NCBI GenBank assembly: GCA_014871385.1
Contig: CM026426.1
Location: forward strand, 109,774,457-109,838,456
Direction: 5' to 3'
From: Ceratodon purpureus
Lineage: Eukaryota; Streptophyta; Bryopsida; Pseudoditrichales; Ditrichaceae
Length of the DNA stretch: 64,000 bases
The notes beneath the pieces are model-generated. The model saw only the letters and a program-made list of their open reading frames with translations, did not search any database and was not told the origin of the DNA. Shown here in pieces: positions 1 to 10,984 of the stretch; the stretch's first letter is position 1; every line of letters begins with the position of its first letter. Position numbers and translations under genes: made by a program.

Positions 1-1395
1 AAAACACTTTTGACGAAGGTCATTTAAAGAGGTTTCACTTTCTAATTTTTTTCATGGTTGTAGTCAACTTAGTCACCTACATGAAAAATATGTGACCAAA
101 ATGTTTGAAGTAATAATCATCAAGTCTCCCTTTGGCCCATTTGCACCATGCCTCTCGGGCAGGACCGAAATGAATTTCTGCTGTAACTTTGAACCTTTCG
201 ATCTCACTACTGAAAAACATCCAATGGTTGAAATTTGGATCAGTTCTTCCAACTAGGGTTAGGTACAAGATCTAACGGTTGAAATTCCAAACAAAGTTTA
301 AAAATTTGTTTCATATCAGCGAGTGTGCATAGTGGTAGAAAATTGCAGTTTTGAGGATTCAAACTCTCAAAAACACAAGGAAATTTAGGGGTTAACTTAG
401 CAATGAGATTAAATGTGTGTACAGGTGACGATGGTTTTAATTACTCGAGTAGAACAGTGTGTGGAGTTTGATACATGGATGCTGGCACATTGAGTTTGTA
501 TATTTCTTTCTTACGAGGCCTTTAGTGCTGCCCCTTTTCACCACGGGATTTCCTCAATAGTTTGGCCCAGTACGCTTTACTGTAGTTCGATGATGGATGA
601 TCTCTAGAAACTTGAACCAACGTAGTTGTACTGTGCACACTGAAGCTCACAAGACTCTGGATTTTGAAATGAGAGTATACCATCAACTTCATCTTGGTAG
701 TTCACACCTATGAACTTTAAATATCATACCAACAGTTACAATCATAACTGTTCTAAACCCGCATCTATTAATTTGTATAGGTTTTGTTAAATGCACGATT
801 AATTTAAAATTTGTGGTTAATCAGTCAGAAGTTATTGACTTTGCCTTCACATACAAATTTCTATTGTCTCCAGCCTAACAGAATCCTCCATACCGCAACC
901 TCGTACATTTACTTTCTCCAAAAAGTAAAAGGAAGTAAAATAAACATATGGAAAGAAAACTTAGAGAAAATGAACTAAAAAAACAAAAGAACGGCACCCA
1001 ATATAAAGGATATACACCTTGAGACTGTGAATTCTCTTAAGTTGTATTACTTGTTCACTCTTTCTTCATAATTTTCTTAATCTCTCTTGATTGTATCAAT
1101 ATCTCTTGACTGTATCATTTTTCTATCTCACACTGCTCATATCTTACATTGTTTCATTTTATTCTTTGAAAGTTTACTTAACATTGTATTTTCCATCAGT
1201 CTTGTTTGTTTGAATATGTTTAGAGGTTAGAATTTAGAGGTTGGACAATTTAGGGTTGAGGCTTGTGATTTTAAGCACATTGAAATTGCTTCCTATCATT
1301 GTTCATAGGTTCAGGGTTTAGTATATTGCATATTGTTCTTTCATATCTCAATTCAAGAGAGTTTTGATTACTTTTTGAAGATTTGGACATTAAGC
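1..1395. other. No gene recognised; AT-rich flank
   Basis: I see no coding pattern, tRNA or paired repeat that I can support here. Short open frames exist on both strands but have no recognisable motif. The last 100 bp lead into the acidic first segment of the MULE that follows and may contain its promoter, but no specific element is visible. Confidence 0.5.
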
Positions 1396-4300
1396 ATGGA
1401 GGAAGGAAGTTCATTTCAAGAGGATGATTCTTTCTATCCTTCAGATTTCGAAGAGGAGTTCGAGTATACTGCACAGGTGGAGGAAGTTCTTGGAGAAGAA
1501 GTCCTTCGAGGTAATCAAGGAAGTAGTAATGATTTTGATTTTACTACAACTCATGGTGAGACGTATTTCAACTCTTCAGATTATGAATCTGAAAATGATG
1601 GCGATGACGGAGTTCATGAGAGAATGGAGGAAGTTGAAAATGAAATTCCAAACTCTTCAAGTTGAAAATGAAATTCCAAACTCAACAAATGAGACTTCTC
1701 TTCCTTCCTTTGAGCATGTTTCTTTTGTCACTTTTCCAAAGTTTGTTCATTTTAAACTTGCAAGTTTGAACCTCATGATTGAGTGTTTAAATAGAGAAGT
1801 GTTTCCTATGTTTGAACAAATTTGTGCAGCAGATGCTAGTTTCTACCCTCTTTCTAAGAGTCACGGTCGTCCTGTAGACGTCAATGATGTGTTCCATACA
1901 ATTGAGCGATGGAAAAAACTTCAAGACAGTGTTACGGTAATAACTGTCAATAACAATTTATGTTTGTCTCCTATAAACAAGACCTAAAGGGAAGGAAAAT
2001 TCCTCCTATTGAGCTTTGGTGTTCAATAGTAGAAAAGTCTCATGTTGATTGAAATGGCAAACATTTGAGCCTATCATCTATGCTTGATGCAATTCGTGAA
2101 CAGTGGACAACTGATTTCAGAGTTGGGGGAATTGAGGTCAAGTATGTAGAGGGTTGTCTTGATTCTTGTTCCACTTGCAAGGAATCTAAGCTATGGAATG
2201 AGACATATGAAGTTCCTTGCAAACTTTTAAATGTCACCCTGGATATAATATGCACAAAACATGTTGTTTTACGGAGGTTGAGTCATACCAATAAGTATAG
2301 AAATTACATTGTCAAGTACTACCATTGTCATAAGAGCGGAAACAAAAGTCGGCCTCATATGAAGGCACCTGTAGTGAGATATTCTCAGCTTATGGACTGC
2401 AGACAAGACAGAAAGAGCAGATTGCGGGATTGCTCTTTCAAGTTGAAAACTCTGGAGCCCATTATAGATGATGAAGACAAAGGAGCATCCATCAAAAAGA
2501 TTGCTTCTATTTCCATGCATACCAGGCAGAGTGGACATGAACCTGGTTCTGAAGGTGATGTTTTATTTTTGCCTGTGCATCCACATGTTATGTCTATGGC
2601 GAGAGAGAACTTGATGAGAATGGTTTCAACATCTACAGTGTCTCTTGCCTCCAAACGTGATGCAAAGAAAATACAAGCTATGGTTGGGAATTTGGAGCGT
2701 GTGACTTATCGGTTTTTCATTATATCAAAGGAAGTAAAGCAACTGAAGCACATTAGAAGAGTAAATGGTAAGTTTTCCTCTAGTCACTCAAATTTTTTTG
2801 TTGTAGTTTGTCACTTAAGAAATTGTGTTGTATTTTTGATTTGCGAAGTAATCTTTAATTGGATTTATTGCATGTTTTGTAGATGCTTTACGCCATGATG
2901 ATTGGGATGCTGCTCAAGTAGAAATTAGGAATCTGCAAGCACAGGGGAAGGTTATTTTTTACCAACCTTATTCACCAAAGCACAAGGACGTAAAGAAACG
3001 GCCATTTGTGGTAGTCATTCAAGATGAGTGGATGAGAGATGTTGGTAAAAGATTCTCACGTGGTAACTCTTGGCCTCTGGACTCTACTTTCAAGACTAAT
3101 CAATATGATTTACCGTTATATGCTGCAATTGTGCCAAACCAAGATGGAAAGGGAGTGTATGTGTTCTACATATTGTGTACGATGGACAAGAAGCAAGGGC
3201 ATCAGGGTATAGCATTGGAGTTGGTGTTGACGGCTGTTTTTTCATCCTTGGAAGCAATACGACCGTCTGCAATTGTCATTGATAAGGACAAAACATCATT
3301 GAATTCTATCAACGCCGTTGTGATGAATGATGATCATTGTTGGAGCATGGGGAATGGAGTAAAGGTACAAGTGGATGGCAAGGTTTTGTTATGTCATTTC
3401 CATGTTATGAAGCTTGGAGTGAAATCCTTCTAACTCGTGTTCCTATGCCGGAAAAGGATAAGTTGTGGTTAGCCCTACATGTACTAATGCATTGTCCAAA
3501 GGAAGAGCATTTTGTGGATAATCTCAAAAAATTCTATGAAGACTTTCAACACATACCTAGCGTGGCAGACTACATGGAGGGTGGCTGGGTAGGTGAAAAT
3601 GTCTCGTGGAGGAAGCTTTGGCCACGATTTTGGCGGCTCATTTCTTATGGTGGTATGGATACAACCAACCATGTAGAAAGGCACTGGGAGTGGATTAAGT
3701 ATACTCTACTACAGAAAAAGGTGAAGCGTGTGTGAAGAGATCTCATCGTTGCTATTGTTGGTAGCGCTGAAGATGGGAGTTGTATTGGAGGATCCACTTT
3801 GACAGACCATTTTCAAATGGTGCAACTTATAAGTAACTATTTTTAAAGTTGTTTTTTTTTGGTTATATTATTAACAGAAGAATTTTTTTGAGGTTTCATG
3901 AGTGTTCTAATTAAATTTGATGTAATGTACAGTTGACTCTGAGAGGTATTCTAGAAGAGGCAATGATAAGGAATATCACCAACGCTTGAAAGCAGGAGAG
4001 TGCATGCTCAAATCTTATTAATCAAATCCAAATGCTCTATTGGAAGTTGTGAACTTGGAGCTAATGTTGTTCTCTGTGGTAAGTGAAAGTTCACCAGACA
4101 CCTAGTACAATGTTTCCTTAAAAACTTATTTCTGTGATTGTCCAACTAGAGTGTCAACTTGCAAGCATATCTTGGGAGTCCAACAGATTGTGAAAGAGTA
4201 CTTTATTCCTTCATCAACATCAAGAGTGCATCTGACGGAGCATGATGAGAATGAGGAATCTCTTCCTTTCATGGATATTGATGCTCCAAATGTAGACATG

Positions 4301-4785
4301 ACTACAGAGAGTGGTAAAGCTTATGAACATAGAAGACGATTGTTAGAGGTTTTGGTGAAAGCAGAGACCAAGATTCAAGAATTAAGATCTTCACTGGAAA
4401 CATATACAGAGGAAGAAGTGAAATACACAGCAAATGTTGTGGAAAAGTGTCTAACATCTCTTTCAGAGCCATTTACCTATGAGAGACCCCCCCTCTTGAT
4501 ATGCCTCTACAGGGATCTATAGCCATGATTCAAGGGATTGTGAAGCAAACACGGATGGGACAGAGAAAAAAACGTGTAACTGAAGAAGATGGAAAAGGAA
4601 GTGGGTCGCGACCACCTTCAAAGCGTCCAACTCACGCGCTTGTGGCTCATTCTAAGCAGAAAAGGATTATTTTTCCCAAGGTTCCTAAGATACATTGTGA
4701 CAATTGTAAGGTCAAGACAGTAGTGGAGAAATGAGAGGATTATGTGTTCTGCAAGAACTGTGATAGTCCTTTGATTTTGGAATAG
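1396..4785 (+). pseudogene. Decayed MULE transposase with SWIM zinc finger
   Basis: This is a Mutator-like transposase gene, which would cut and paste its own element in the nucleus. In order it shows an acidic N-terminus, a Cys/His segment (YHCHKSGNK; GHEPGSEGDVLFLP), a DDE domain and a SWIM finger. The catalytic residues are visible: LDSTFKTNQYD near 3078, IVIDKDKTS near 3275 (followed by CHFHVMK), and TTNHVERHWEWIKYTLL near 3660. The SWIM finger reads CDCPTRVSTCKH near 4135. A basic tail with a zinc-ribbon-like CDNC...CKNC ends the gene. A GT..AG intron fits at about 2769-2882. The gene is broken by a 28-bp tandem duplication, an in-frame TGA near 2053, a frameshift near 3420 and a TGA at 4732. 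The family assignment is secure. The element's ends were not found. Confidence 0.85.
1633..1688 (+). repeat. 28-bp tandem duplication inside the MULE gene
   Basis: Two adjacent copies begin GTTGAAAATGAAATTCCAAA at 1633 and 1661. Because 28 is not a multiple of three, the second copy shifts the frame and puts a TGA a few codons later. The protein of the first frame ends with NEIPNSSS, while the downstream frame resumes with the same NEIPNS. This looks like a simple slippage mutation that inactivated the gene. Confidence 0.85.
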
Positions 4786-5858
4786 ACATGTAGTTTTATT
4801 TTCAATTATTATAAATGAAAGGTAGAAGAGAAAGGATGTAATCATGTATTATAGAAGAGCTGTCGGCATTTTTGATTTTGGAATAAATTGTGAAGTTTGG
4901 TGATATGTTGTGCATAGAATTAGTATCTAGAGAGTGTATATCAAAAATACATACTGAGATTTATGTAAATGAAGCTTCTTTAAAATAACCAATGCAAACT
5001 TGACAGTTGATGTTGCTTCATGAAAATTTTCACGATACAAATGTATTATCTATTTTGCTTCAAAGTTGTGAAGAAAGATTGAAATAAATCACAATGCTGA
5101 TTCTCACAACAATTTAGAAACTGTAAATTTAACTGAAAACAATTGCAGAATCTCTGAGTACCAACTAGTAAAGTAAGTTACATGATTTCACGGTTGGTTG
5201 ATCAAATCAGTTACTAGAAGAATGACTGCAGGCATAATAGTAATAGGAATAATAACAATTAAAAAATCAGTGATTATAGATGAGAATTGAATAACGCTCT
5301 TTTGCCGGTGTGAAAAAGTCAGTCAAATGTACAGAACTTGCTGCATTTGCATAAGGAAAAATTAATTCAAACTATTGTCCGTGTAGCCTTGCATGGATCT
5401 GCCAATGACATGACTCATTCAGTGTAAAATTTAATGCAATCCTCCATTTACCATGGTAAGGCAGAGGATATTTCACGGGTATTACACAGTTGTCTCGCTG
5501 TTAAAAAGAATTATCTGCTTCTTTCCCGCAGGTGCATTGTTAGCTTGCAGTAATAATTTTTACCCTTATGCCATAAAAGACATGCAAAAATTCAGGCTTA
5601 TTGAATTAATGTTTTTTCTTTTAATGGTGTTCAAACATTTTGAAGTTGACAACCTGTTTTCAGGAGGTCTGTAAGCTAAACAGAGGGATGAATTTCTTTG
5701 TAGAGTATCTATATATTAGTGAGTTTGGCACTTGGAATTTCTCCAATCACTTGTGGTGATTGTTTTCTTTACTAAGTCAAAATATTTGTGCCTAATTTTA
5801 ATTAAGCCTTCTCAAAATCCAAAGGCCGAATTGAAATCCAAAGGCTCAATTTTTCTGA
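4786..5858. other. Intergenic, nothing recognised
   Basis: This is AT-rich sequence after the MULE 3' end with no coding motif, repeat pair or RNA gene that I can identify. The MULE 3' UTR probably occupies the first part. Confidence 0.4.
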
Positions 5859-5946
5859 ATGGCTATGTCTTTAAGCGTTTTATGTTTACAAGTCTCATAT
5901 ATGCCTAAACAGTATCCTTGTGTGGATCAATTTTTGCATTTTGTAG

Positions 5947-6015
5947 AGAAGTTGCTAGTGATATTGCAAGATGGAAGGAAAATAATCGGCATACTCCAAT
6001 CTTTTGATCAGTTTG
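5947..6015 (+). pseudogene. Isolated LSM1-like exon (Sm1 motif)
   Basis: A 69-bp segment encodes KLLVILQDGRKIIGILQSFD followed by QF. This matches the Sm1 motif of LSM1, the cytoplasmic Lsm1-7 subunit used in mRNA decapping. Splice sites bracket it exactly: a T-rich run ending TTTTGTAG before AGAAGTTG, and CAGTTTG before GTATGAA. The next residues expected in LSM1 (the ANAVLEGACERVIVG type) do not follow, and I see no start exon upstream. It is therefore best read as a single captured or left-behind exon and not a working gene. A real LSM1 gene with distant exons would require exons that I cannot find in the flanking 5 kb. Confidence 0.6.
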
Positions 6016-6144
6016 GTATGAATTTCGGACCTATGCATATAATCAATACTATTATGCCAAACAGAAGGACCACATCATAAAACACACGGGAGGATGCAGA
6101 GTTAGAGCAGATTCTGCTTAAGTTCTTGGCCAATCCTTAAGCCC

Positions 6145-6190
6145 AGGTCATGGGTGCCAAGGTCATGGGTGCCAAGGTCATGGGTGCCAA
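6145..6190 (+). repeat. 15-bp tandem repeat, three copies
   Basis: The unit AGGTCATGGGTGCCA is repeated three times without change. It begins the switch from AT-rich DNA to a GC-rich patch. No function is evident. Confidence 0.9.
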
Positions 6191-6219
6191 TCACATCAGA
6201 CACAGAGTGACACAGTGGC

Positions 6220-6450
6220 AGAGAGAGGGGTCGGGACTGCTCGCAGGGGCCGCAGAGCTACGGGGGTCGGAGGTTGGGGCGCTCTGGCCTTGCACGGGCA
6301 CGGGGGTTGGAGGTCGGGCCGCTCTGGCCTCTCACGGGGCTCCCAAGCGGGCTGCAAAGGCAAAATAACCAGGCCAGGCAGATGGGGCGTCGGCGCCCCA
6401 CGGTGGAGCCCTGCATTCGGGCTTCGCCTGGGACCTCTCTCGTGATCGAT
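6220..6450. repeat. GC-rich patch with two imperfect ~37-bp repeats
   Basis: The patch contains two adjacent related units, each with a GGGG(T/C)CGGAGGT-type start and GCTCTGGCCT in the middle (about 6260 and 6299). A GGGGCGTCGGCGCCCC inverted repeat lies near 6384. Base composition is far from the surroundings. Open frames on both strands are by-products of the high GC content. Confidence 0.5.
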
Positions 6451-6626
6451 ACCGCTCCATTTAGATAGATTGTACTGATGGTTACAGACCAGATCACTGC
6501 ACTTAGTTTCTCTAGGAACTAATAAGACAAAAGAGATGACAATTAGTGACGCCCATCCTTCGTAACTGCACCCCGTGTACAGAGCCACCGGCCCGCGAAA
6601 CTAGTTGTTTCACCGCGTGGTTCCTA

Positions 6627-6635
6627 GGCGGTAAA
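6627..6635. repeat. Left 9-bp target-site duplication of the MULE
   Basis: GGCGGTAAA lies immediately outside the left inverted repeat and is repeated exactly at 14873-14881 outside the right one. Nine base pairs is the hallmark length for Mutator-like elements. Confidence 0.95.
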
Positions 6636-6971
6636 GGATCCCGGTAGAGTAGTCCTACGAGCGTTTTTCGGGCCTTCCGCGCGGGCTGCGCGAGGTCGCG
6701 GGCAGTCCTCCCCTGCCCTCCTTCGAGACCCACCCCGCCAGAGTCTTCCCGCACCCGGTCTCCGGCTCGCAACTCCAATTCCCTCGTCCGTCGACTCGCG
6801 CTCCGCCCTCCGTTGGTCAATGCCATGTCAGCGCCCCCCGCCACGTCACCCACCCCCCCCGTCCAACCCCCCCCCCCCCTCTCTCTCCGACCTACCGAGG
6901 TCACTGTTCCCGCCCTCCGCCGTCGAGACGCTCCTCCGTGTCGAAGCTCCATTGCGGTCCTGTTCGTGTCG
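6636..6971 (+). repeat. Left terminal inverted repeat of the MULE
   Basis: This arm matches the reverse complement of the right arm from the first base. It includes the shared stretch CCTACGAGCGTTTTTCGGGC and polycytosine runs near 6853-6879. It is GC-rich, unlike its surroundings. Transcription of the transposase gene should start within or just after this arm, because the preferred ATG is about 90 bp inside it. Confidence 0.93.
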
Positions 6972-7514
6972 TCGCTGCGCTGCTGCATTGTGGTCCTGTT
7001 GCTCCTGCTGCTGTCCTGGATGTTTTGAAACGTGTCTTCTAATATTGTCTTGGAGAGGCAGCATGGACTCTGATGTCGTGGATCTCGGAGCAGATCACGA
7101 ACCGTTTGACATTAATCTTACTCCGTGTGAATGTGATCCGTCAGGTAGATCTGAGGTTGCAGACGATGGGAGCGGTGCCATCCCAAGGGATAGTAAGAAG
7201 GAAGCGTCCAGGTTTGGTCAGGTGCCGAAGGTCCGGAACATCACTCTAGAGAAGCTTCGATCCAAGCTCCAGATCCCTCCCGAAGGTCCATTTGACAGGA
7301 CTGACATAGCTTGGGAGGGCAGGACGAATCAAGGACGGGGTCGGGTTCGTGAAACTTTTAGGGCCATAATACCTTGGAACAGATTGAGTGATTTTGTATC
7401 TGGGGAGCAGAGTATGAGGGATTTTCCCTGTACTTTCAATGAAGTTCCTACTGTGGGACACAAGGAAGGATCTGCCGAGAATGCAAAGGAGACCAGTTTT
7501 CTCCAAAAAATCAC

Positions 7515-7642
7515 GTGAGTTGTCCTGGACCCGTTTCGTTTTTCATGTTTTCGTATATGAAATCATGCTGCATTGGTGCACTATGTTCTTTTCACGGTTT
7601 TTATAATATGTATACATTATCTTATAAACCGTCCTGGAACAG
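7515..7642 (+). other. Intron of the MULE transposase
   Basis: The donor is CAC|GTGAGT and the acceptor is AACAG|ATTTCAC. Joining gives QKITFHCEYGPLDKTR without a stop. The length is typical of the short introns seen elsewhere in the window. Confidence 0.75.
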
Positions 7643-8277
7643 ATTTCACTGCGAATATGGTCCCTTGGATAAGACAAGAGAGGTAAAGAAGGAGGTCGAT
7701 AAGATATTTGCGAGTGCGTTGAAAGCAAAACTATCAACAAATCAAAAGAACGCCAGGAAACGAGTACAAAAACAAGAGAAAAAGGCTGCCAAAGAGGCAG
7801 CGAAGGTGGCTGCTGCTGAAAAGAAGTTGAAGCAAGGTAAAAGAGGGAGGCTTGCAGAGGTTCCACTGCCTCCTGTATGTGAGTCGTCTAGCGACTCTGA
7901 TGGGGACGAGACGCGTCCTAGGTTCCAGGATGGGGTACCTCAGCCAGCCAAGATTGGACCTGGAAAGCAGCGGAGGTCGAGCCGTGTACAGGCGGGTATG
8001 TCTTCGAAGCGCGGGTGCCAGTGCAACTTCGTCGCCAAACAGCTGTACATGGACAGCTCTCTATGTGAGATTCAGTACCATGATATGAACCATTTGAATC
8101 GTGAAGGAAAACCGTGTCATGGCAGTTCATTTGCAGGTTTCAGACATTCCTTAGGCGCTAGGTTGTCATGGAGAACAAGAAATTGGATTAAGACCATGCT
8201 GGGACAGGGATTTTCTCCTGCACAAGTGATGCAAATCCATAAGAAGGAGGTGTGGGAGTGCGCCATGGAAAATAGAC

Positions 8278-9022
8278 CATGTGGGGGAGAGCACAATAAA
8301 GTGTACCACAAAGTGCAACATGTGATCACTAGAAAGTGAATATGAAGTGTGCTGTTTTTTATTGTTCAAAGCTGATTTTGAGCATTTTGGTGTAGTTTTT
8401 GAGCATTTTAGTCACTTTTTAAGGTGTCACAAGGTATCTTACAGGCATCTCCATAAAAAGAACATCTTCAATTGAAACTTAATTTGACCGCTAGTTCTAA
8501 GTCATGAAAATGAACTTTTCCAAAGTCTTAATTTCTTCATTTGGGGCCCTCTATTGTCTTTAGAGGATGTTTTTACAATTTAAAAAACAATGTTCGGTGA
8601 AAAAAACCTCACAAAAAGTTTCGTCGAAAACAGCTCCCCAAAAACGTTCCAACGAAACTTTTCGGCTGTACAAACTTCCAAAGGAATTGCTTAGGCCCAT
8701 TTTTGAAACCGCAATTCACAATCGGAGGGTACAGCGCAGTCAAAAGTGATTTCTAACATTTGTGCACTCTTTTTTGTCCACTTCTTCAAATGATAGCATT
8801 CACTTTGGATCACTTGCTGTGACTCGTAAGGCTTCGTAAAAGGCACACATCGGTTCCAAAATTTCGTAGAATAAAGATGACCGAGTCTATTTTCTATACC
8901 CAAAGCCCCTTCCAATATATCATCAAATTATATGTCACTTTTCTTAGTGTTTACAACAATGGCTGAAATTGGCAATGAGCTAAGCACTTTTGTGGTACAC
9001 TTTATTGTGCTTCCCCCCATGT
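8278..9022. mobile_element. Nested element copy 1 (735 bp) with 5-bp duplication
   Basis: The element proper is 8283-9017, flanked by CATGT at 8278-8282 and 9018-9022. Its ends are inverted: GGGGGAGAGCACAATAAAGTG at the left and the complement of GGGGGAAGCACAATAAAGTG at the right. It shares its whole internal sequence with copies at 21200 and 30603. No transposase is encoded, so it is non-autonomous. Removal of the element and one duplication restores the host transposase frame (ENRPC joined to TRDTFIMPDD). I could not assign the family. Five-base duplications exclude MULE, CACTA and PIF/Harbinger. Confidence 0.92.
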
Positions 9023-9356
9023 ACTAGAGATACGTTCATCATGCCTGATGATGTATACAACTTGTGTAAAAAGCGTGCATCTCAATTATGGCAGAAGCAT
9101 CCACGGGATCCACTTAGTGTCAGAATGTGGAAAGAAGAAAACGAAGAAAGTGTTTTTCATTATCACGAATTCGGAAACATCAATTTGAATGAGGCGGCTC
9201 CCACTGCTGAAGAAGAGGAGGCCCCGATCTGTCTTGGAATACAAACTCCCTGGCAGCTGGAGATGATGCTGCGATTCGGTCATAAGAGACAGGTTGCCAT
9301 GGACGCGACCTTCGGAACCAATGAACCCAAGGTTTGTTATGGTTATCTGTCATGGC

Positions 9357-9416
9357 CATTGCATTATATGTTGAGGAAAATATGGAAAACATATTACATT
9401 GCATTATATGCTGAGG
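9357..9416 (+). repeat. Direct repeat scar at the deletion in the transposase
   Basis: CATTGCATTATATG(T/C)TGAGG occurs at 9357 and again at 9397, 40 bp apart with one mismatch. The protein passes from the first DDE strand (TFGTNEPK) straight into the region just before the catalytic Glu across this point. The repeats are probably connected with the deletion event. Confidence 0.7.
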
Positions 9417-10225
9417 CTTTTATAGACTACTTCGAGGAAACTTGGAGTGGTAAGACCGCAATGTGGGTAACTGCAAACCGCAATTTCCCTCATTGCGGCC
9501 AGGACACGAATGCAGCCATAGAATCTTATCATGCAAATCTGAAATCCATATTGACACAAACAAGACAGCGACTCTGCGGAAGAAGGATGGACTGGTTAGT
9601 ATATCATTTAATAGGAGATGTGCTAACTCATTATTGGTATGGAGTTCAGTGTAAACTTTACGGTTTCGTAAAAAATAGAAAAGCTGAAGGGATTGTTGCA
9701 GGAGCTGTCCTGAGAGCACGCGAGATCCCAGATGAGTATGTCTCAGTGTATCCCGAGGACCAGGACATAGCTCTCGTTCTTTCTGTTAACAATTTTCATG
9801 CTGTATGGACAGTTACTTGTCCAGACTCTATCTGGGCCCAATGTAACTGTCCTATGGGGATGAGGGGCAATATCTGCAAACATGCAATGAAGGTTTTCAA
9901 GACACTACATCCAGAGATTGAAGACGCGTTCATTATAAGACATGCTGGGACTCTTAGGGGAACCGTCGAAGGAGGGATTGACAACTCAGGAATTGATGCT
10001 TTCGAGGCCAGTAGGACAGTCACCTCCGCAGAAGATGTAACAGAAGAGACCGATGTACGAGCGGCTAGAGTTGGCCCTAATGTGCAGTACCGTGATTTCA
10101 TTGCAGAGTTGCGGGAGATGGAGGAGTTAGTAACCCAGGACAGGTCACTAACAGCTTTTGCGCTCGTACAAGTTAAGAATGCGAAGGGGAAAATATTTGA
10201 CAGGCAGGCGAAGGCGCGGGCATGA

Positions 10226-10366
10226 TTACTACATCCTATGTCTCAACCTCAATTTGAACCTGGAGAGTGCGATAATAACACAAGACGACATCCAAGTTTT
10301 CTGGAGCGCTCTCGACACAAGGGCGGCAACGTGGGAAAGAAACGGAAGACAGCACAGGACGCGTAG
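10226..10366 (+). other. Open in-frame extension after the transposase stop
   Basis: The reading frame stays open for 46 codons after the TGA at 10223. It encodes a basic, polar tail (FEPGECDNNTRRHPSF, then KKRKTAQDA) and ends at TAG 10364. The composition suits a transposase C-terminus with a nuclear signal. The TGA may therefore be a recent mutation. Confidence 0.55.
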
Positions 10367-10739
10367 AGTCGATTAATTGACGGACATCAAGGTTGTCATT
10401 TGCATATCCAGGACGGCTCAATTTGTATCTCTTTGTTTATTTTGTATATTAATTCTTTAGTGCACCATTCTGTGCATGTAATATGCGTACCAACAGTATG
10501 CATAATTCATTCATTGTAATTCAATTCTGATTTGTTGTTCTCGGTTGTTGTAGTAGTACTTACTGCCATCGGTGTTGCTTTTATTTTTCCTCGACAAATT
10601 TTTTTGTGGTCGTCCTCTACGTTGGTGTCGTCCTGGACTGTCTTATACCATGGGAAATGGGAATTCGAACCCGGTCCACGTTAGGTCTATGTCGTCGTTA
10701 TGTCACTTCCTCTTGCTATTTCATCTTCTCTTCCATTGA

Positions 10740-10770
10740 CGTCTTATTTTTTATATTTTTTTGGGTCTCG

Positions 10771-10802
<32 letters not shown>

Positions 10803-10930
10803 ATTTTTATTTTTATTTTTTATTTTGTTTTTTTTCTTTATTTTCCTTTGTTTGACTTTGTTCTGAAATCCCCACTATTTCATTTTCTCCTATTCATTTT
10901 TTGCGATTTTATTATTTCATTGAATTTTTT

Positions 10931-10978
<48 letters not shown>
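10740..10978 (+). repeat. T-rich simple sequence and poly-T tract
   Basis: Irregular (TTTTTA)n repeats end in an uninterrupted run of about 48 T at 10931-10978. They lie between the 3' ends of the two convergent genes of the MULE. Open frames through it are meaningless poly-Phe. Confidence 0.95.

Positions 10979-10984
<6 letters not shown>

Larger units (their letters stand above)
7063..10225 (+). pseudogene. MULE transposase, SWIM type, internally deleted and interrupted
   Basis: Exon 1 (7063-7514) joins exon 2 at 7643 across a 128-bp GT..AG intron with matching phase. Exon 2 is interrupted at 8282 by an inserted element and resumes at 9023 in the same frame. The joined model is about 764 residues. 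Visible features are a Lys/Ala-rich coiled segment, a WRKY-GCM1/FLYWCH-like finger (GCQCNFVAKQLY...HLNREGKPCHG, near 8010-8110), the first DDE aspartate (AMDATFGTNEPK, 9298), the Glu region (DTNAAIESYHANLK, 9505) and a SWIM finger (CNCPMGMRGNICKH, near 9845). About 120-150 residues expected between the first Asp and the Glu, including the second Asp, are missing at a 20-bp direct-repeat scar. I chose the ATG at 7063. An in-frame ATG at 6820 lies in the inverted repeat. Confidence 0.85.

Noticed and set aside
6150-6588. Several long GC-rich frames near 6.2-6.6 kb
   Set aside because: Stop-poor because of base composition. Frames are open on both strands and contain low-complexity Ala/Gly/Arg only.
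8281-9028. The nested 735-bp element acting as an introner (spliced out as an intron)
   Set aside because: The only GT near the left edge (8281) and AG near the right edge (9026) would join to give an immediate stop, and the GGGGG/CCCCC termini do not look like splice sites.
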